Assembly (NCBI RefSeq): GCF_020283565.1
Contig: NC_060065.1
Location: forward strand, 42,644,409 to 42,708,408
Length of the DNA stretch: 64,000 nt
Direction: 5' to 3'
Source: Trifolium pratense
Lineage: Eukaryota > Streptophyta > Magnoliopsida > Fabales > Fabaceae
Shown here piece by piece: positions 12,001 to 23,667 of this stretch (position 1 is the first letter of the stretch; each line of letters begins with the position of its first letter). Below the pieces are notes generated by a model, which saw only the letters and a program-made list of their open reading frames with translations, was not told where the DNA came from and did not search any database. The translations under genes were made by a program, and so were the position numbers.

Positions 12001-13300
12001 CCTAGTTCAACTGAAAATGTTAATATTATGAAGTTGGATACTTTTATTCGAGTTCGAACACAAAAAACTTACAGTTATGTGTATGCGTTTTGGATGATTT
12101 TTGTCATTTCGTTTAAGACCAAAAGAAAAAAGTCAACCCATGAACACTAAGATGAAATGGTTCATACATAGGAACAACTAATGATTTTGAGTTTAAATTC
12201 ATTAATCCAAGCAGGAGAAATTTATCGCTTGCGTGGTTCTGTTCGAATCGAGGAATTCATTCGGCCAATAAGATTTTCTTAGAAGAAAATTATGAAACAT
12301 GCTGGTTGTTACAAAGAGGCATTATCATGAATGTGGAATGATCAAAGGTATTGCTCGAAATAAAATTATTCTCGATAACTTAGAAACCACCATGACATGG
12401 TTGAGTTGCTCTTAACACATGGTGCGAGCAAAGGTGGAGTAACAATAGGATGTGGAGGCCTCATTCGAGGTTCGATCTAGTGGAGAATGGATATGTGGCT
12501 TTAACAAATATTTAGAGAGATTCTTAACATACATTGATGAACATGTAAATTTAAGTAATTTACAAAAAGTTAAATCATGTAAATTTATTTTGAATTGCAA
12601 ATTCATTCAAATAACACGTAGAATAGATGAATTTTTGAATTAAAAAGAAAATTTTAATAATTTGTTTACAACCACACTACTAATCTAGACTAAGATGTTA
12701 AATTTAAAAGCTACAGTAATAAATATGAAAATTAGAATGTGGCAATAGCATGTCCAACATATTAAACTTGCTAGGACCTTCACAATCGATGGTAAGCCCA
12801 TTAAAGTCTATACATGAGAAGTATTGCCCATTAAAGGGGGTAGTCTTTCTGAATTATTTCTCATTTTGGAAAATCTGATATTATGAACTAATAAAATAAT
12901 GTTTATTAAAGAAAAGAGTTTTTTTTTTGACAAAATTAAATAAATGAGTAATTTTTATCAAAAAAAATTCTTGAACATTATAGTATCAATAACAAAATCA
13001 AGTGGTTAATAAGAATCTCTTAAACAAATATAATTTGAAATAATTAAATTTAATTTATGAGAAACAATTTATAATTATAATTTACATATTTCTCGACTGA
13101 ACTCCAAAAAAATCATGTTCACTTGCTATTTAATTTGAAAACATTTATGTATTATTTTTTTATATATTAATGGAGGTGATTCAAGTTTAAATTTTATATT
13201 ATTTTTTGTTCAAGCTCTGAGTAAAACATTCATGCACCAAAGACCCTCTAAAAGATTTATTGTCAATGTGTCTTTGTGGTTTAGATGTTTTGTTCAATTT
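9032..13300. other. gene-poor intergenic stretch
   Basis: No coding frame with recognisable content. It contains AT-rich unique-looking sequence and a remnant of inverted ATTCTCTCAA/GAGAGAAT words around 10500-10740. The short open frames at 10007-10213 and 12412-12643 lack domain signals and overlap on both strands. Confidence 0.45.
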
Positions 13301-13329
13301 TGCCCCAAGTGCTCTACCTAATTTTCAAT

Positions 13330-13775
13330 AAGTTGTGTTCTGAATTAGGTCTAGGCCCATATTTGTTGTTGTGCTTGGTCCAAAACCTAAGGACCTAACC
13401 GATCCACTTCGGTAGTTGACGGTCTACTTTGGTAGTCCACTTCTCCATTGGATTTAAGGTATAGAAACATCTTTGTCCATATCGTCCACCCAAACAATTA
13501 TATCTTAATGATTTTGATTCTTTTCTACCATTGATGATATCCTTAAACCGCATCCTCCTCATTAATGATCGAGTCTCTGCGACTTATAATTATCCTTCTT
13601 AATAAGGACTCAAATAACTTATCCTACAACTTTATACCTTTTACTTCACACTTCTTATTGATTTGAGTATCAGAGTGCTTATATATACCCCACCACCAAC
13701 AAACTTTCACCTTAATGTGACGTGCTCGACGTCAGCCACCACTTTTTGATAAGGTAAGATTAAGTGGTATCAAAG
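13330..13775 (+). mobile_element. possible LTR and primer-binding-site remnant
   Basis: This block contains a TATA-like GCTTATATATACCCC (about 13678). About 70 bp further on is TAAGTGGTATCAAAGTTTG (about 13767), which resembles the TGGTATCAGAGC primer-binding site used by many plant LTR retrotransposons. No second LTR and no coding region follow. The call is weak. Confidence 0.3.
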
Positions 13776-14158
13776 TTTGATTCAAGTTAAAAAATGAAAC
13801 ACTAACCCCTTAAAAGATTTTAATTAAATACATATTAATAAAGTCCTTTTATGATTCATGTTTACAACATGATGTTGCTCTAAGTTGTCTCTTAGACTTC
13901 TCAAAGAAATTTTATTGCTCGTCATTTTTTATTTAATTTTTTGTGAAAACTAATAAAGTATAAGATTGACAAATTACGAGCTTTATTCTCAAATTTAATC
14001 ATCCAAACTAGCTGATGCTTCATCAAAGTCTATTCGATTTTAAGGCGACGCTTTCCTTGTTTTCTATTTTCTTCATTTTAATTATAAACAAGATTTTCAT
14101 TTTTTAGATTTATTCATTAATTAATTATGAATATGATTTTTTCAACGAAACAAACTTA

Positions 14159-14440
14159 ATGCATTTCATTAATCATCAAAAGTTCAATACATGAAGGAAC
14201 AATCTCAAATCTATGGAAACTAGTCCAAGAATTGGCCACCCTAGCTAGCGTATGAGCAACCAAATTCACTTGTCTCCTAATAAACTTAACTTCAAAGTTT
14301 GCACAAGATAACATAACAAGGATAATTTCATTAACGATTGAAAGAAACTCTGAGTTGTCTCACCTCTTGGTACAAATTGCCTCAACCAATACTTGCGAGT
14401 CACTTTCGAATTGGGTTGGTACATAAAAAGTCATTTTTAA
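14159..14440 (-). pseudogene. RNase H-like (RVT_3) domain fragment of a retrotransposon
   Basis: The minus strand translates to the C-terminal part of a plant RNase H-like domain: FESDSQVLVEAI, then FIRRQVNLVAHTLARVA followed by WTSFHRFEIVPSCI, ending at a stop after MINEMH near 14159. The acidic residue of DSQ and the histidine of AHTLA are family hallmarks. Only this fragment survives. It is probably a LINE ORF2 remnant. Confidence 0.7.
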
Positions 14441-15870
14441 CTTATAATATTGAGACTAAAGTTTTTGACATTATCCATCTGATTCCTAAGAGAAGGGAAA
14501 GCCCGACAAAAAATTGTTTTCGCCAAGAATCAAACTCGAATTCTCCTGAATGATCCGTTCTAGTGATAGCTCATTAATCACTTAAATCTAATGTTTTGGT
14601 TTGGAAAAAAAAGTTTCAAATGGTTGCTTTAAACTAAAAATAATTTAATCTTTAAAACTTGTTCGTCAGCATTACAGTTTGTGTGCTACTTTAGTGATCA
14701 ATGAATTAAAAGAGAGTCGTGAATTAAAAGTAACTTAAAGCAATACGAAAGACCAGAAATGGTATTGTTTTGAACACAAACAATGGGGAACACTGCTCAA
14801 ATATTTGACCGTCCTATATTCTGACTGGAACATTTGTTGCGTTTCTTACAAGCTGTGTATTACATAGATAATTAGATTTGACCTCTCATACTAAATATGA
14901 GACTTAAGATGATAGAATAAAAAATTGTGCGTGATATTCAACATCAGAATCAGATATATGCAAATCACCACTACTTTATCTTCTAAAATCTTAAATCCAA
15001 TATTATTGTTATTTTATTCAACTTATCTGTATCCGTGACAATGAAAGATTATAAAATGCAATTTCATCCATGAAAGAAAGAAAAATGTAATTTAAAATAA
15101 ATAGTTTTATACATATTTTTTAAAGGATTTAAAGAATATCCACGGTCAGTGTAAAATAATTTACACGAACATGCAATTAAAATTCACCAATTTGTCACAT
15201 CATCTCATGCAACTGAAATATTTTTTAAATTTTTTAATGTAAAATATTATTTTTAACGGCAAAATAAGTTTGAAAAATATGTTCCAAACTTTTCGAACGA
15301 AGAAAAAAAACCCTTACGAAGAGGAGAATTTTTCTAAAAACTTCTAATAACTTACGGAGAGTTTTTAGAATGACCTATATGAAACTCATCAACATTATCT
15401 TTGATCGAAGCTGGGTTAGCATATATTATTAATTATATGCTTTATTTTGTTAAACAACTGGACAACAGATTGTCAAATAAAAAAACTAGACAATAGATTG
15501 TGATTGCCTTTTTTTTTGTTGATATGGTTAATTCATAACTCGCTCATGTTGTTAACGTCTCTTCCTCTCTTATATTGCAAATCTCTATCCGTCATATTTA
15601 CAAAGAAGCAAAAAATACAAATGTGCAAATTTTCTTGTTAATAAAGGGCATGGTGCTCCCTTGGTGATAATTTAAGTGTGAATAAAAGTTTCACATTGGA
15701 TGAAAATATGAATGTTAATGTTTTAAAGTTTTGTATTAAGATGTGGTGTCAAATTCAGACACATGATTATTTATTGCCCAAATATGATGATCTCCGAATC
15801 TACTCATGATGCAATAGTGGTATTAGAGCCTATAGTAGAACCGGCTTCTTGTGTCGAAAAAGTATTCCTC
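14441..15870. other. intergenic, no gene seen
   Basis: AT-rich, no recognisable coding frames. Short tracts resemble decayed repeats only. Confidence 0.4.
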
Positions 15871-15874
15871 CTTC

Positions 15875-16234
15875 CTTTTTACTTGTCGTTTTAGAAAAAA
15901 AAAATGTTTCAAATTACTTGTCGTTTTGATAATTTAAGGTTATATTTTGTCTATTATATGTAAATTCCAAATATTTAGGAGCATTTGTTGAAACCGTAAA
16001 AGATTTAATATATATTTGAAAAACTAAAGTTTCTATTTTTTAATTTTTTTTGGTACATAACATATTAATTTTTTTGGGTACATAATATATTAAATTTATT
16101 GGAAAGCGAAAGTGTGTGCAAAAAAATATTATTGATGAACTAAAATAAGGATATAATAGGAAGATAAGGTGCAAAAATACACTTTCTTAATTTGTTGTTT
16201 TTTTCTAAAACGGCAAGTAAAAAGAACGAGGGAG
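15875..16234. mobile_element. Stowaway/Tc1-mariner-type MITE
   Basis: An approximately 360-bp AT-rich element with inverted ends. The left is CTCCTTCCTTTTTACTTGTCGTTTTAG-like and the right is the complement of CTCCCTCGTTCTTTTTACTTGC. It is flanked by TA dinucleotides (15873-15874 and 16235-16236), the mariner/Stowaway target. It is non-coding. Confidence 0.75.
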
Positions 16235-16264
16235 TATAATTTAATAACAAAAAAGGAAATATTT

Positions 16265-18417
16265 AAAATGCACAACATATATAAAAATCTTTAGTAAAAA
16301 ATAACATATATAAAAATCTAAGAAAAATATGTATTAGTAGAGAATATAGATGAGTGTCCTTAAAGCACAAGTTACGATAACAAAGGTATTCAACTTTTTA
16401 AAAATTATTTTGTCAAAAAAAACTTTTTAGAATTGCATTTTTAATGCAACAATTTTTTCTTAAGTTGTACATTTAGAGCATTTGTTACCATGTGATCTTA
16501 CATGTTGATTAGAGAAGGTTAATGGCTAGAGAACCGTCGTTGAGCAAGCAATCGATCCACCAAGGGGGAGGGGGGTTGTACATGCAGACACTCCGATGTC
16601 TAAGTAGATTCAAAGAGCAGAGATACAATTTAAGTGTAAGGTTAGAATGAGAATTGAATACCCGACTCTCCTATTAATGTGCTGTGTTGAGCAGCCCATT
16701 AAGAGTGACTGCTAGGATTTCCTCTTGGATGGGGGGAGAAACTGTTATTTAGTCCTCATCCTGGGACGAGCTGTTCCGCGTATTAGGGAGAACAGATAAG
16801 CTCTAATGACCACGTGTCCGTGAGACGGGGAACACGTGGATAGCATGCTATAGTGATGTGGACTAGGAGACCTCTTCTTGTTGGGATGTTCTCAACGCCC
16901 TAACAGGAGTGAATTTGAGCCAGCTCTAGGCCCAATTCAGAATACTATGCATTATAATTTTTTTTATTAAGAAGGATAATGCAATAAAATGTTACTGTTG
17001 TACAAATAAAAACTATGTTTTAATTCTCACTTTTCATATAATTTAATTTATTCTTTTATGCTCTTATAGAGTGAAAAAAAAAATTATAGTAGAAAACCAA
17101 TATACATATTATAATAGAGTGACACAAATAAAATTTTTGCAGGACTCTGCAACCTACTCCACGCTCCCCATTGCCTCAACCACTTGCGATGGTCGTGCAA
17201 GTGGATGAAAAAACTTCCCTTAATAAAAAGATACCCTTAAAGAATATGGATGAATGGAAACTTAATTTTAGTAAATGCACAACATATATAAAAATCTTTA
17301 GTAAAAAATAACATATATAAAAATCTAAGAAAAATATGTATTAGTAGAGAATATAGATGAGTGTCCTTAAAGCACAAGTTAGTTTAGTTAATTTTTTTTT
17401 ACTAAATGCACAACATATATAAAAATCTTTAGTAAAAAATAACATATATAAAAATCTAAGAAAAATATGTATTAGTAGAGAATATAGATGAGTGTCCTTA
17501 AAGCACAAGTTACGATAACAAAGGTATTCAACTTTTTAAAAATTATTTTGTCAAAAAAAACTTTTTAGAATTGCATTTTTAATGCAACAATTTTTTCTTA
17601 AGTTGTACATTTAGAGTACTTGTTACTATGTGATCTTACATGTTGATTAGAGAAGGTAAATGGCTAGAGAACCGTCGTTGAGCAAGCAATCGATCCACCA
17701 AGGGCGAGGGGGTTGTACATGCAGACACTCCGATGCCTAAGTAGATTCAAAGAGCAGAGATACAATTTAAGCGTAAAGTTAGAATGAGAATTGAATACCC
17801 GACTCTCCTATTAATGGACCGTGTTGAGCAGCCCATTAAGAGTGACTGCTAGGATTTCCTCTTGGATGTGGAGAGAAATCGTTATTTAGTCCGCATCCTG
17901 GGATGAGTTGTTCCACGTATTAGGAAGAACAGATAAGCTCTAATGACCACGTGTCCGTGAGACGGGGAACACGTGAATAGCGTGCTATAGTGACGTGGAC
18001 TAGGAGGCCTCTTCTTGTTGGGATGTCCTCAACGCCCTAGCAGGAGTGAATTTGGGCCAGCTCTAGGCCCAGTTGAGAATACTATGCATTATAATTTTTT
18101 TATCAAGAAGGATAATGCAATAAAATGTTACTGTTGTATAAATAAAAACTATGTTTTAATTCTCACTTTTCATATGATTTAATTTATTCTTTTATGCTCT
18201 TATAGAGTAAAAAGAATATTTATAGTAGAAAACCAATATACATATTATAATAGAGTGACACAAATAAAAAATTTGCGGGACTCTGCAACCTACTCCAGTC
18301 TCCCCATTGCCTCAACCACTTGCAATGGCCGTGCAAGTGGATGAAAAAACTTCCCTTAATAAAAAGATACCCTTAAAGAATATGGATGAATGGAAATTTA
18401 ATGGAAACTTAATGGAA
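16265..18417. repeat. about 1-kb tandem duplication with a partial third copy
   Basis: The block 16265-17271 is repeated at 17404-18417 with high identity. The first ~110 bp of the unit also occurs once more at 17272-17385 between them. Inside each full unit is a GC-richer core (about 16530-16930 and 17665-18070) with GGGTTGTACATGCAGACACTCCGA, ACCACGTGTCCGTGAGACGG and GTGAATTTG words. Its wording resembles the Ty3-type LTR fragment at 56.8 kb. No intact coding frame was found. A misjoined assembly could also produce such a duplication. Confidence 0.85.
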
Positions 18418-18847
18418 ACATTGTTGATATGTTAAAGGTAAGAATCTCACATTAACACTTATAAACTTAATATCTTAAAGTTTAAATTAAAATATAGTTA
18501 AATTTACTTAAAGTCATATAGTAGTTTAAGATGAAATGCTATGATCTCCTTACCCTCTCATAATCCAATATAGACACAATTTATGGTTATCTTATGCTCT
18601 CAATTTAATTTTTTTTTATTTTTTATAATGAAGTTGAAAATTGAACCTACAATTTTTAAGATACTATTCACATTACCAAACCTATTATCTTCTCAAATTG
18701 TTTGTTTCGTAATTTAATTTCCTTTTCATTTTAAGAAATAAGGAAAAGAATAACAAAATATATTTGGTTGCCAACTTTAGTAAGCAATCGATTTTTCTAC
18801 AAAGCTTATCTTATCCAAAGATGCGCATAAATGCATGCTAGCTACCA

Positions 18848-19016
18848 GGGAATGGATTCTCTCAAGTGTAATTTACACTTGAGAGAATAATGTGTGGTTT
18901 GTTACCATTGATCAAGAGAGAGAAACATATAAAAATTTAGAGAAAATGAATTTAGATAGTGTTAGATTACACTTTATTCTCTCAAGTGTAAATCACACTT
19001 GAGAGAATCCATTCCC
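18848..19016. mobile_element. Mutator-type MITE with perfect 9-bp target duplication
   Basis: A 169-bp element with ends GGGAATGGATTCTCTCAAGTGT and their complement. It is flanked by a perfect 9-bp duplication TAGCTACCA (18839-18847 and 19017-19025). Each end also contains an internal palindrome (ATTCTCTCAAGTGTAA facing TTACACTTGAGAGAAT), so each terminus can fold on its own. Confidence 0.88.
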
Positions 19017-19252
19017 TAGCTACCATGTTCAAATTGATGAAGCAAAGTACTAAAATATCATTTCATGATTGTCCCGGACAGCCTAGAACACAGACGAATA
19101 TTACAGTTGGCATCCTTCAATTCTCATAAGTACCATCTTGTTGGTCTTTAAAAACTTCAGTCTTTTTATAATAGTATTTTATTATTGTGTCAAGACTCGA
19201 GAAAAAGAAAAGATAGTATTTTATTATATTTTTAATCGCACTAATTATTCCT

Positions 19253-19444
19253 TTTTTAAAAGGAAAATACTAACTGGTGCTTCGGGGCACTAGTTAAGGA
19301 TATTAATTATAGTAAAATTATATTGAAACTTGTGTAGTCAATGTTTGTAAAGTATAAAAAGTGTCATTTCCAATGCAAAAATTGTTTTTTTTTGTATCCT
19401 TAACTAGTGCCCGGGGGCGCTAGTTAGCATGACCCTTTTTAAAA
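19253..19444. mobile_element. ~190-bp inverted-repeat MITE, copy 1
   Basis: Inverted ends AAATACTAACTGGTGCTTCGGGGCACTAG on the left and the complement of a related sequence on the right (GTGCCCGGGGGCGCTAGTTAGCATGAC). The centre is AT-rich and non-coding. It belongs to the same family as the copies at 19450 and 24358, with a self-complementary GTGCCC..GGGCAC motif inside each end. Confidence 0.7.
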
Positions 19445-19449
19445 TACAT

Positions 19450-19645
19450 TTATTCTAAGGAGAATGTTAACTTGTGCCCTTAAGGCACATGTTAAGAAGA
19501 TAAATGTGGAAAATATTTATTGAACTTGTGTTGTATTCAATTCTCTAAGCATTAAATTTTTTGTATCATTAAATATATACTTCTATTTTTAGCTAGTTTA
19601 ACAAGTGCCCTTAGGGCACAAGTTAACATGACCCTTATTCTAATC
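19450..19645. mobile_element. ~190-bp inverted-repeat MITE, copy 2
   Basis: Inverted ends around GTTAACTTGTGCCCTTAAGGCACATGTTAA (left) and AACAAGTGCCCTTAGGGCACAAGTTAACATGACCC (right), same family as copy 1, which lies immediately upstream. Both ends keep the GTGCCCTTAAGGCAC self-complementary core. Confidence 0.7.
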
Positions 19646-19715
19646 ACAAGTAGACAATAAAATTAGGGTAAATGATCTACACCTGCAAAATAAGCAAATT
19701 TTCATTTATCTCTGC

Positions 19716-19980
19716 GCAGATTTTTTTTCTGTTTACCCATTTGCAAAAAATAATTCTCTCATTTTGCCCCCAGTGTGTACAATAGAACAACCGCATTTTA
19801 TCGTGTCACAATGACAAGTCATTGTGGTACGATGGTAAAGATTTGTTGCAGATTTTTTTTCTGTTTACCCATTTGCAAAAAATAATTCTCTCATTTTGCC
19901 CCCAGTGTGTACAATAACAACCGCCTTTTATCGTGTCACAATGACAAGTCATTGTGGTACGATGGTAAAGATTTGTTACA
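19716..19980. repeat. two tandem copies of a 132-bp unit
   Basis: The block starting GCAGATTTTTTTTCTGTTTACCC at 19716 is repeated at 19848 almost without change. Each copy contains the near-palindrome CACAATGACAAGTCATTGTG. The start of a third copy is visible at 19978. Non-coding. Confidence 0.88.
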
Positions 19981-20400
19981 GATTTTCTTCAAAAAAATAA
20001 TTTTTTTAAAAGACTAAAATAATTTAAAAGACTAAAAAATAATTTTTTAAAAGACTAAAAAATAATTTTTCGTTCATAGGAAAGACTAAAATTGAAAATC
20101 GAAAATTTAAAAGATAAAAGTTGAAGAAACTTTTTAAAAGACTAAGAATGAGATTCGATATATTTCAAGAAATTAAAAATATATTTAATTTTTTTTATAA
20201 TATAGGCCTTAAGGGAGTAATAATTTTGATTTTTTTTTTTTTTGGTGAAGTAATTTTGATTAGTTATATTACATATTTTTTATTTATCTTCATTGAATTA
20301 AAAATGAATTGAACAAACATACTCACGTGGACTCGATCCAAATCCATTAATTCTATATAGTATTTGAGTTGACAACTTTGACCAAAAGATCAAATTGAAC

Positions 20401-20462
20401 ACCATAAATATAGAACCCACCTCCATAGCAAAACACATTCATCAATCAAAATTCACAAAACA
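20401..20462 (+). promoter_or_regulatory. putative core promoter and 5' UTR of the EP1-like gene
   Basis: A TATA-like CATAAATATAG at 20402-20412 lies about 50 bp before the start codon. It is followed by a C/A-rich leader (ACACATTCATCAATCAAAATTCAC), typical for a highly expressed plant secretory gene. Confidence 0.5.
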
Positions 20463-21770
20463 ATGTCTATTTTTCTTCACCCCAAAACCTCATTTCTCAC
20501 TTTACTATTCCTATCATTCTCCACCTTCATTGCTAATGCCATAGTTCCACAAAATGAAACCTTCAAATTTGTAAATTCAGGTGAACTTGGCCCATTCATA
20601 GTAGAATATGGAGCTGATTATAGAATGATAAGCATATTCAATGCTCCATTCCAAGTAGGTTTTTACAACACTACTCCAAATGCCTACACTCTAGCCCTTC
20701 GAGTCGGCCTTCAACGATCGGAACAACTTTTTCGATGGGTTTGGGAAGCAAATAGAGGCAACCCGGTTGGTGAAAATGCAACATTTTCATTAGGTGTTGA
20801 TGGAAATCTTGTTTTAGCTAATGCTGATGGAAGAATTGTTTGGCAAACAAATACTTCTAATAAAGGTGTTGTTGCCTTTAGGTTACTTTCAAATGGTAAC
20901 ATGGTTTTAATTGATGCTAAAGGTAAATTTATTTGGCAAAGTTTTGATCATCCAACAGATACACTTTTGGTGGATCAATATTTAAAAGCTAATGGGCCTT
21001 CAAAACTTGTTAGTAGGCTTTCAGAAAAAGAAAATTTAGATGGGCCTTATAGTTTAGTTTTAGAGCCCAAAGGTTTAGCTTTATATTACAAGAGTAAAAA
21101 TTCACCTAAACCTATTCTCTATTGGTTTTCATCTGATTGGTTTACAATTCAACAAGGCTCATTAGAAAATGTCACACTCAAATCTGATCAAGAATCTTTT
21201 GAGTTTGGATTTGATTATTTTGTTGCTAATTCTTCAACTTTTGGTAATAGGATTATTGGTAGGCCAGTCAACAATAGTACCTTAACATATCTTAGGCTTG
21301 GAATTGATGGTAACATTAAATTTCACACATATTTCCTAGATGTACGTGATGGTGTATGGAAAGTAACATATACTCTCTTTGATAGAGATTTTGATGAGAG
21401 TGAATGTCAATTGCCAGAAAGATGTGGAAAATTTGGGCTTTGTGAGGATAATCAATGTGTTGGTTGTCCATTAGAGAATGGAATATTTGGTTGGAGTAAT
21501 AAGTGTAGTCCTAAGCCTTTAGGAGTATGCAAAGAAAGTGAATTTCATTACTACAAAATTGAAGGTGTTGAACATTATATGAGCAAATACACTATTGGTG
21601 ATAGAGTTAGTGAAGCAAATTGTGGAAATAAATGTACCAAGGATTGCAAGTGTGTTGGGTATTTCTACCATAAGGATAATTCAAGATGTTGGATAGCTTA
21701 TGATCTTCAAACTCTTACTAAAGTGGCTAATACCACACATGTTGGTTATGTTAAGGTGCCTAATAAGTAA
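20463..21770 (+). CDS. EP1-like secreted glycoprotein (bulb-type lectin, S-locus-like, PAN)
   Basis: A single-exon, 435-residue protein. Residues 1-26 form a signal peptide (LTLLFLSFSTFIANA core), so it enters the secretory pathway and probably the cell wall. Residues ~60-170 are a bulb-type lectin domain (WVWEANRGNPV, FSLGVDGNLVLAN, WQSFDHPTDTLL). The mannose-binding QxDxNxVxY signature is degenerate (GVDGNLVLA), so sugar binding is doubtful. The S-locus glycoprotein-like part and an EGF-like cysteine block (CQLPERCGKFGLC) follow. The C-terminus is a PAN/apple-like domain (CKESEFHYY to GYVKVP). There is no transmembrane helix or kinase. The architecture and length match carrot EP1 and the Arabidopsis curculin-like lectin family. 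Several N-glycosylation sites (NAT, NTS, NNST) are visible. It lies immediately upstream of the NCR cluster, and its 3' end resembles the NCR 3' flanks. Confidence 0.93.
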   Translation: MSIFLHPKTSFLTLLFLSFSTFIANAIVPQNETFKFVNSGELGPFIVEYGADYRMISIFNAPFQVGFYNTTPNAYTLALRVGLQRSEQLFRWVWEANRGNPVGENATFSLGVDGNLVLANADGRIVWQTNTSNKGVVAFRLLSNGNMVLIDAKGKFIWQSFDHPTDTLLVDQYLKANGPSKLVSRLSEKENLDGPYSLVLEPKGLALYYKSKNSPKPILYWFSSDWFTIQQGSLENVTLKSDQESFEFGFDYFVANSSTFGNRIIGRPVNNSTLTYLRLGIDGNIKFHTYFLDVRDGVWKVTYTLFDRDFDESECQLPERCGKFGLCEDNQCVGCPLENGIFGWSNKCSPKPLGVCKESEFHYYKIEGVEHYMSKYTIGDRVSEANCGNKCTKDCKCVGYFYHKDNSRCWIAYDLQTLTKVANTTHVGYVKVPNK

Positions 21771-21884
21771 TAATGAGATAAGTCTAGATTATTCCTTGGG
21801 AAGATCTAGGTATTGAGTTTTTATTTTGTATCAATTTAATTTAGTTATTATTTCCTAGTGGTGGTTTTATAATGGAATTGGAAT

Positions 21885-21985
21885 AATAATGTTGTGGTTG
21901 TGTCACTATTCTCCACTTGGAGAAGGGACATGTTTGTTGAATAAATTAAAAAAGTGTGGAATAAATGTTATTGTTTGTCTTTAAT
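21885..21985 (+). repeat. 3' module shared with NCR flanks
   Basis: GTTGTGGTTGTGTCACT..CTCCACTTGGAGAAGGG...TTGTTGAATAAATTAAAA...GTG recurs downstream of NCR genes at about 23329-23430, 31427-31490 and 55014-55145. Here it lies in the 3' untranslated or polyadenylation region of the EP1-like gene. Confidence 0.75.
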
Positions 21986-22580
21986 AGTTTGTTTTTTTTT
22001 ACTAAAATAAAAGTTATTCATCATTCATATCGGTAGAGTATATCAGATTGTACAAATTTAATACTGCTAAAAACTAATAGGATGAATATGTGAACAAGCT
22101 CACAATATTCAAGTTAATAGCATAAAACTGTCTACTCATGCCTACAAATAATGTGATAAAATCAAAGTAACCGAAATACCTATGAATCTGGATCTGCATC
22201 GTTGACAAACTTAATCACTGTGTGAATCAGTAGTTGACTGAAGTTGATAAGCCAATTCAATCAAACAAACACCGCAACATGAAGGGAAAGCAAACAAACA
22301 CCGCACCAAGACGATATATCAAACAACGTTGCATTGAGACGACGAAATCACACAAAAAATAACACAAAATAAATATCTAATCTACGTGAAAATCACTTAG
22401 TGAGAAGAAGATAGGGGTGATTTGGGTAAAAAAACCCAAAACCACCCCTTTTCGATTAAAGAAAATGATAAAACTTAGAGAGAATGTAAAACTTATCTCT
22501 CTATAAAATTAGGGCCGGCTTGTCATTGTTAATACTTATGTTCTAAATTACTTAAATTGTGCCAATAAAGGAGAAAAAAA
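21986..22580. other. intergenic, no gene seen
   Basis: No coding frame recognised. A short segment at 22410-22450 with GGGTAAAAAAACCCAAAACCACCCC forms a small inverted repeat. Otherwise AT-rich. Confidence 0.4.
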
Positions 22581-22582
22581 AT

Positions 22583-22895
22583 ATTTAAAGGTAACTCATA
22601 ATTATATCATCACAATCATTTCTCATTTGATATGTTTATGTTTTCTATTATGAAATATGAAAAGAGAAATAAAAAATATATATTGAAGGTCAAGTGAAAC
22701 ATTGAATGAAAGAGACAAACATGACATTTTGATATACTTTAGAGCCAGGTAACAATAATTTTTATTTTGTAAATAGTTTCTTGCAAGTCCTAAGCGTTAA
22801 AAACTATATATTTAGTTGAAATTAGAAAAGTATGAAATTTTTTCTTATATAATGATCAACTAATTTTCTATTTATTACATACATAGGAGAAAAAT
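22583..22895 (+). promoter_or_regulatory. conserved NCR promoter block, gene 1
   Basis: About 310 bp matching the upstream regions of the other NCR genes. It includes a TTTGATATACTTTAGAGCCA block, a TTTCTTGCAAGTCCTAAGCGTTAAAAACT block, a TATA box in TTCTTATATAATGATC (about 22843) and the leader TTATTACATACATAGGAG. Selection or recent duplication could explain the conservation. Confidence 0.7.
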
Positions 22896-23176
22896 ATGGC
22901 TCAAATTCCATATTACTTTTATATTTTGATCATATTTCTTTCTCTATTTCTTAATGCAACCGATAGTAGTAGTTGTAAGTCATTTTACATACCATTTGCA
23001 AATTCTAATTAATTTGATATAAAATACTCCATGTCATTTTAGTAACAATTCTTTTGTTTTTATCAGACGTTATAAGTTCTAATTTTCCCTGCAAAATACC
23101 GTTGGATTGTCCAGAAGATATGTGTATGTATCCTAGAATTCAATGGTGCATTCAAGGTTATTGTGAGTGCGGGTAA
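22896..23176 (+). CDS. NCR: nodule-specific cysteine-rich (NCR) peptide 1
   Basis: Two exons, 22896-22974 and 23067-23176, joined across a 92-bp GT-AG intron (donor GTAAGT; acceptor TATCAG). The product is 62 residues. Exon 1 encodes the NCR-type signal peptide, starting MAQIPYYFYILIIFLSLFL. Exon 2 encodes a mature peptide with six cysteines spaced C-X5-C-X4-C-X7-C-X4-C-X-C, starting after YVISSNFP. The phase-1 intron between signal and mature exon is the standard NCR gene structure. NCR peptides are secreted into symbiosomes of infected nodule cells and act on rhizobia. The mature part has D/E and few basic residues, so it is probably anionic or neutral rather than antimicrobial-type cationic. 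Too short to be found by simple ORF scanning. Confidence 0.95.
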
Positions 23177-23667
23177 AGTGTTACAGATAAGTTTAAAAAT
23201 AATTTTATATTGTTTTTAACAGTATAATTTTATTTATACGTGTAATATTTGATACTTTTAGAATTTTTCTCACACTTTTCTTTATGTCTTGTTTATCTTG
23301 CAATAGTTAATTTAGGTTACAATAATAATGATGTGGTTGTGTTGCCACTCCTCATTTGAAAAAGGACTAAGGACCTTTTGTTGAATAATTTTTTTTCAAA
23401 TCAACTTTTGTTGAATAAATTAAAAGTGTACTATCTATCAATCTATCTATCTTTGTCTTGCTCAAAGCAAATAATACATATGTTATTTTCAAGTTTTTTC
23501 TCGAGCAACAAATTCACAATCTCCAGATAACTTGTTTTAACATGACGCTTATGTGTCTTCCCTTTACCTTAACATTAATATACACTAGGCGAAACTTTAG
23601 TGAAATGGACGTGGTTCCAATCCCAACAACATTCAAATACCAATTTTTATGATATTTTAGTTATACT

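Noticed and set aside
12412..12643. Opposed 63-64-codon frames
   Set aside because: Complementary frames with no domain; likely chance.
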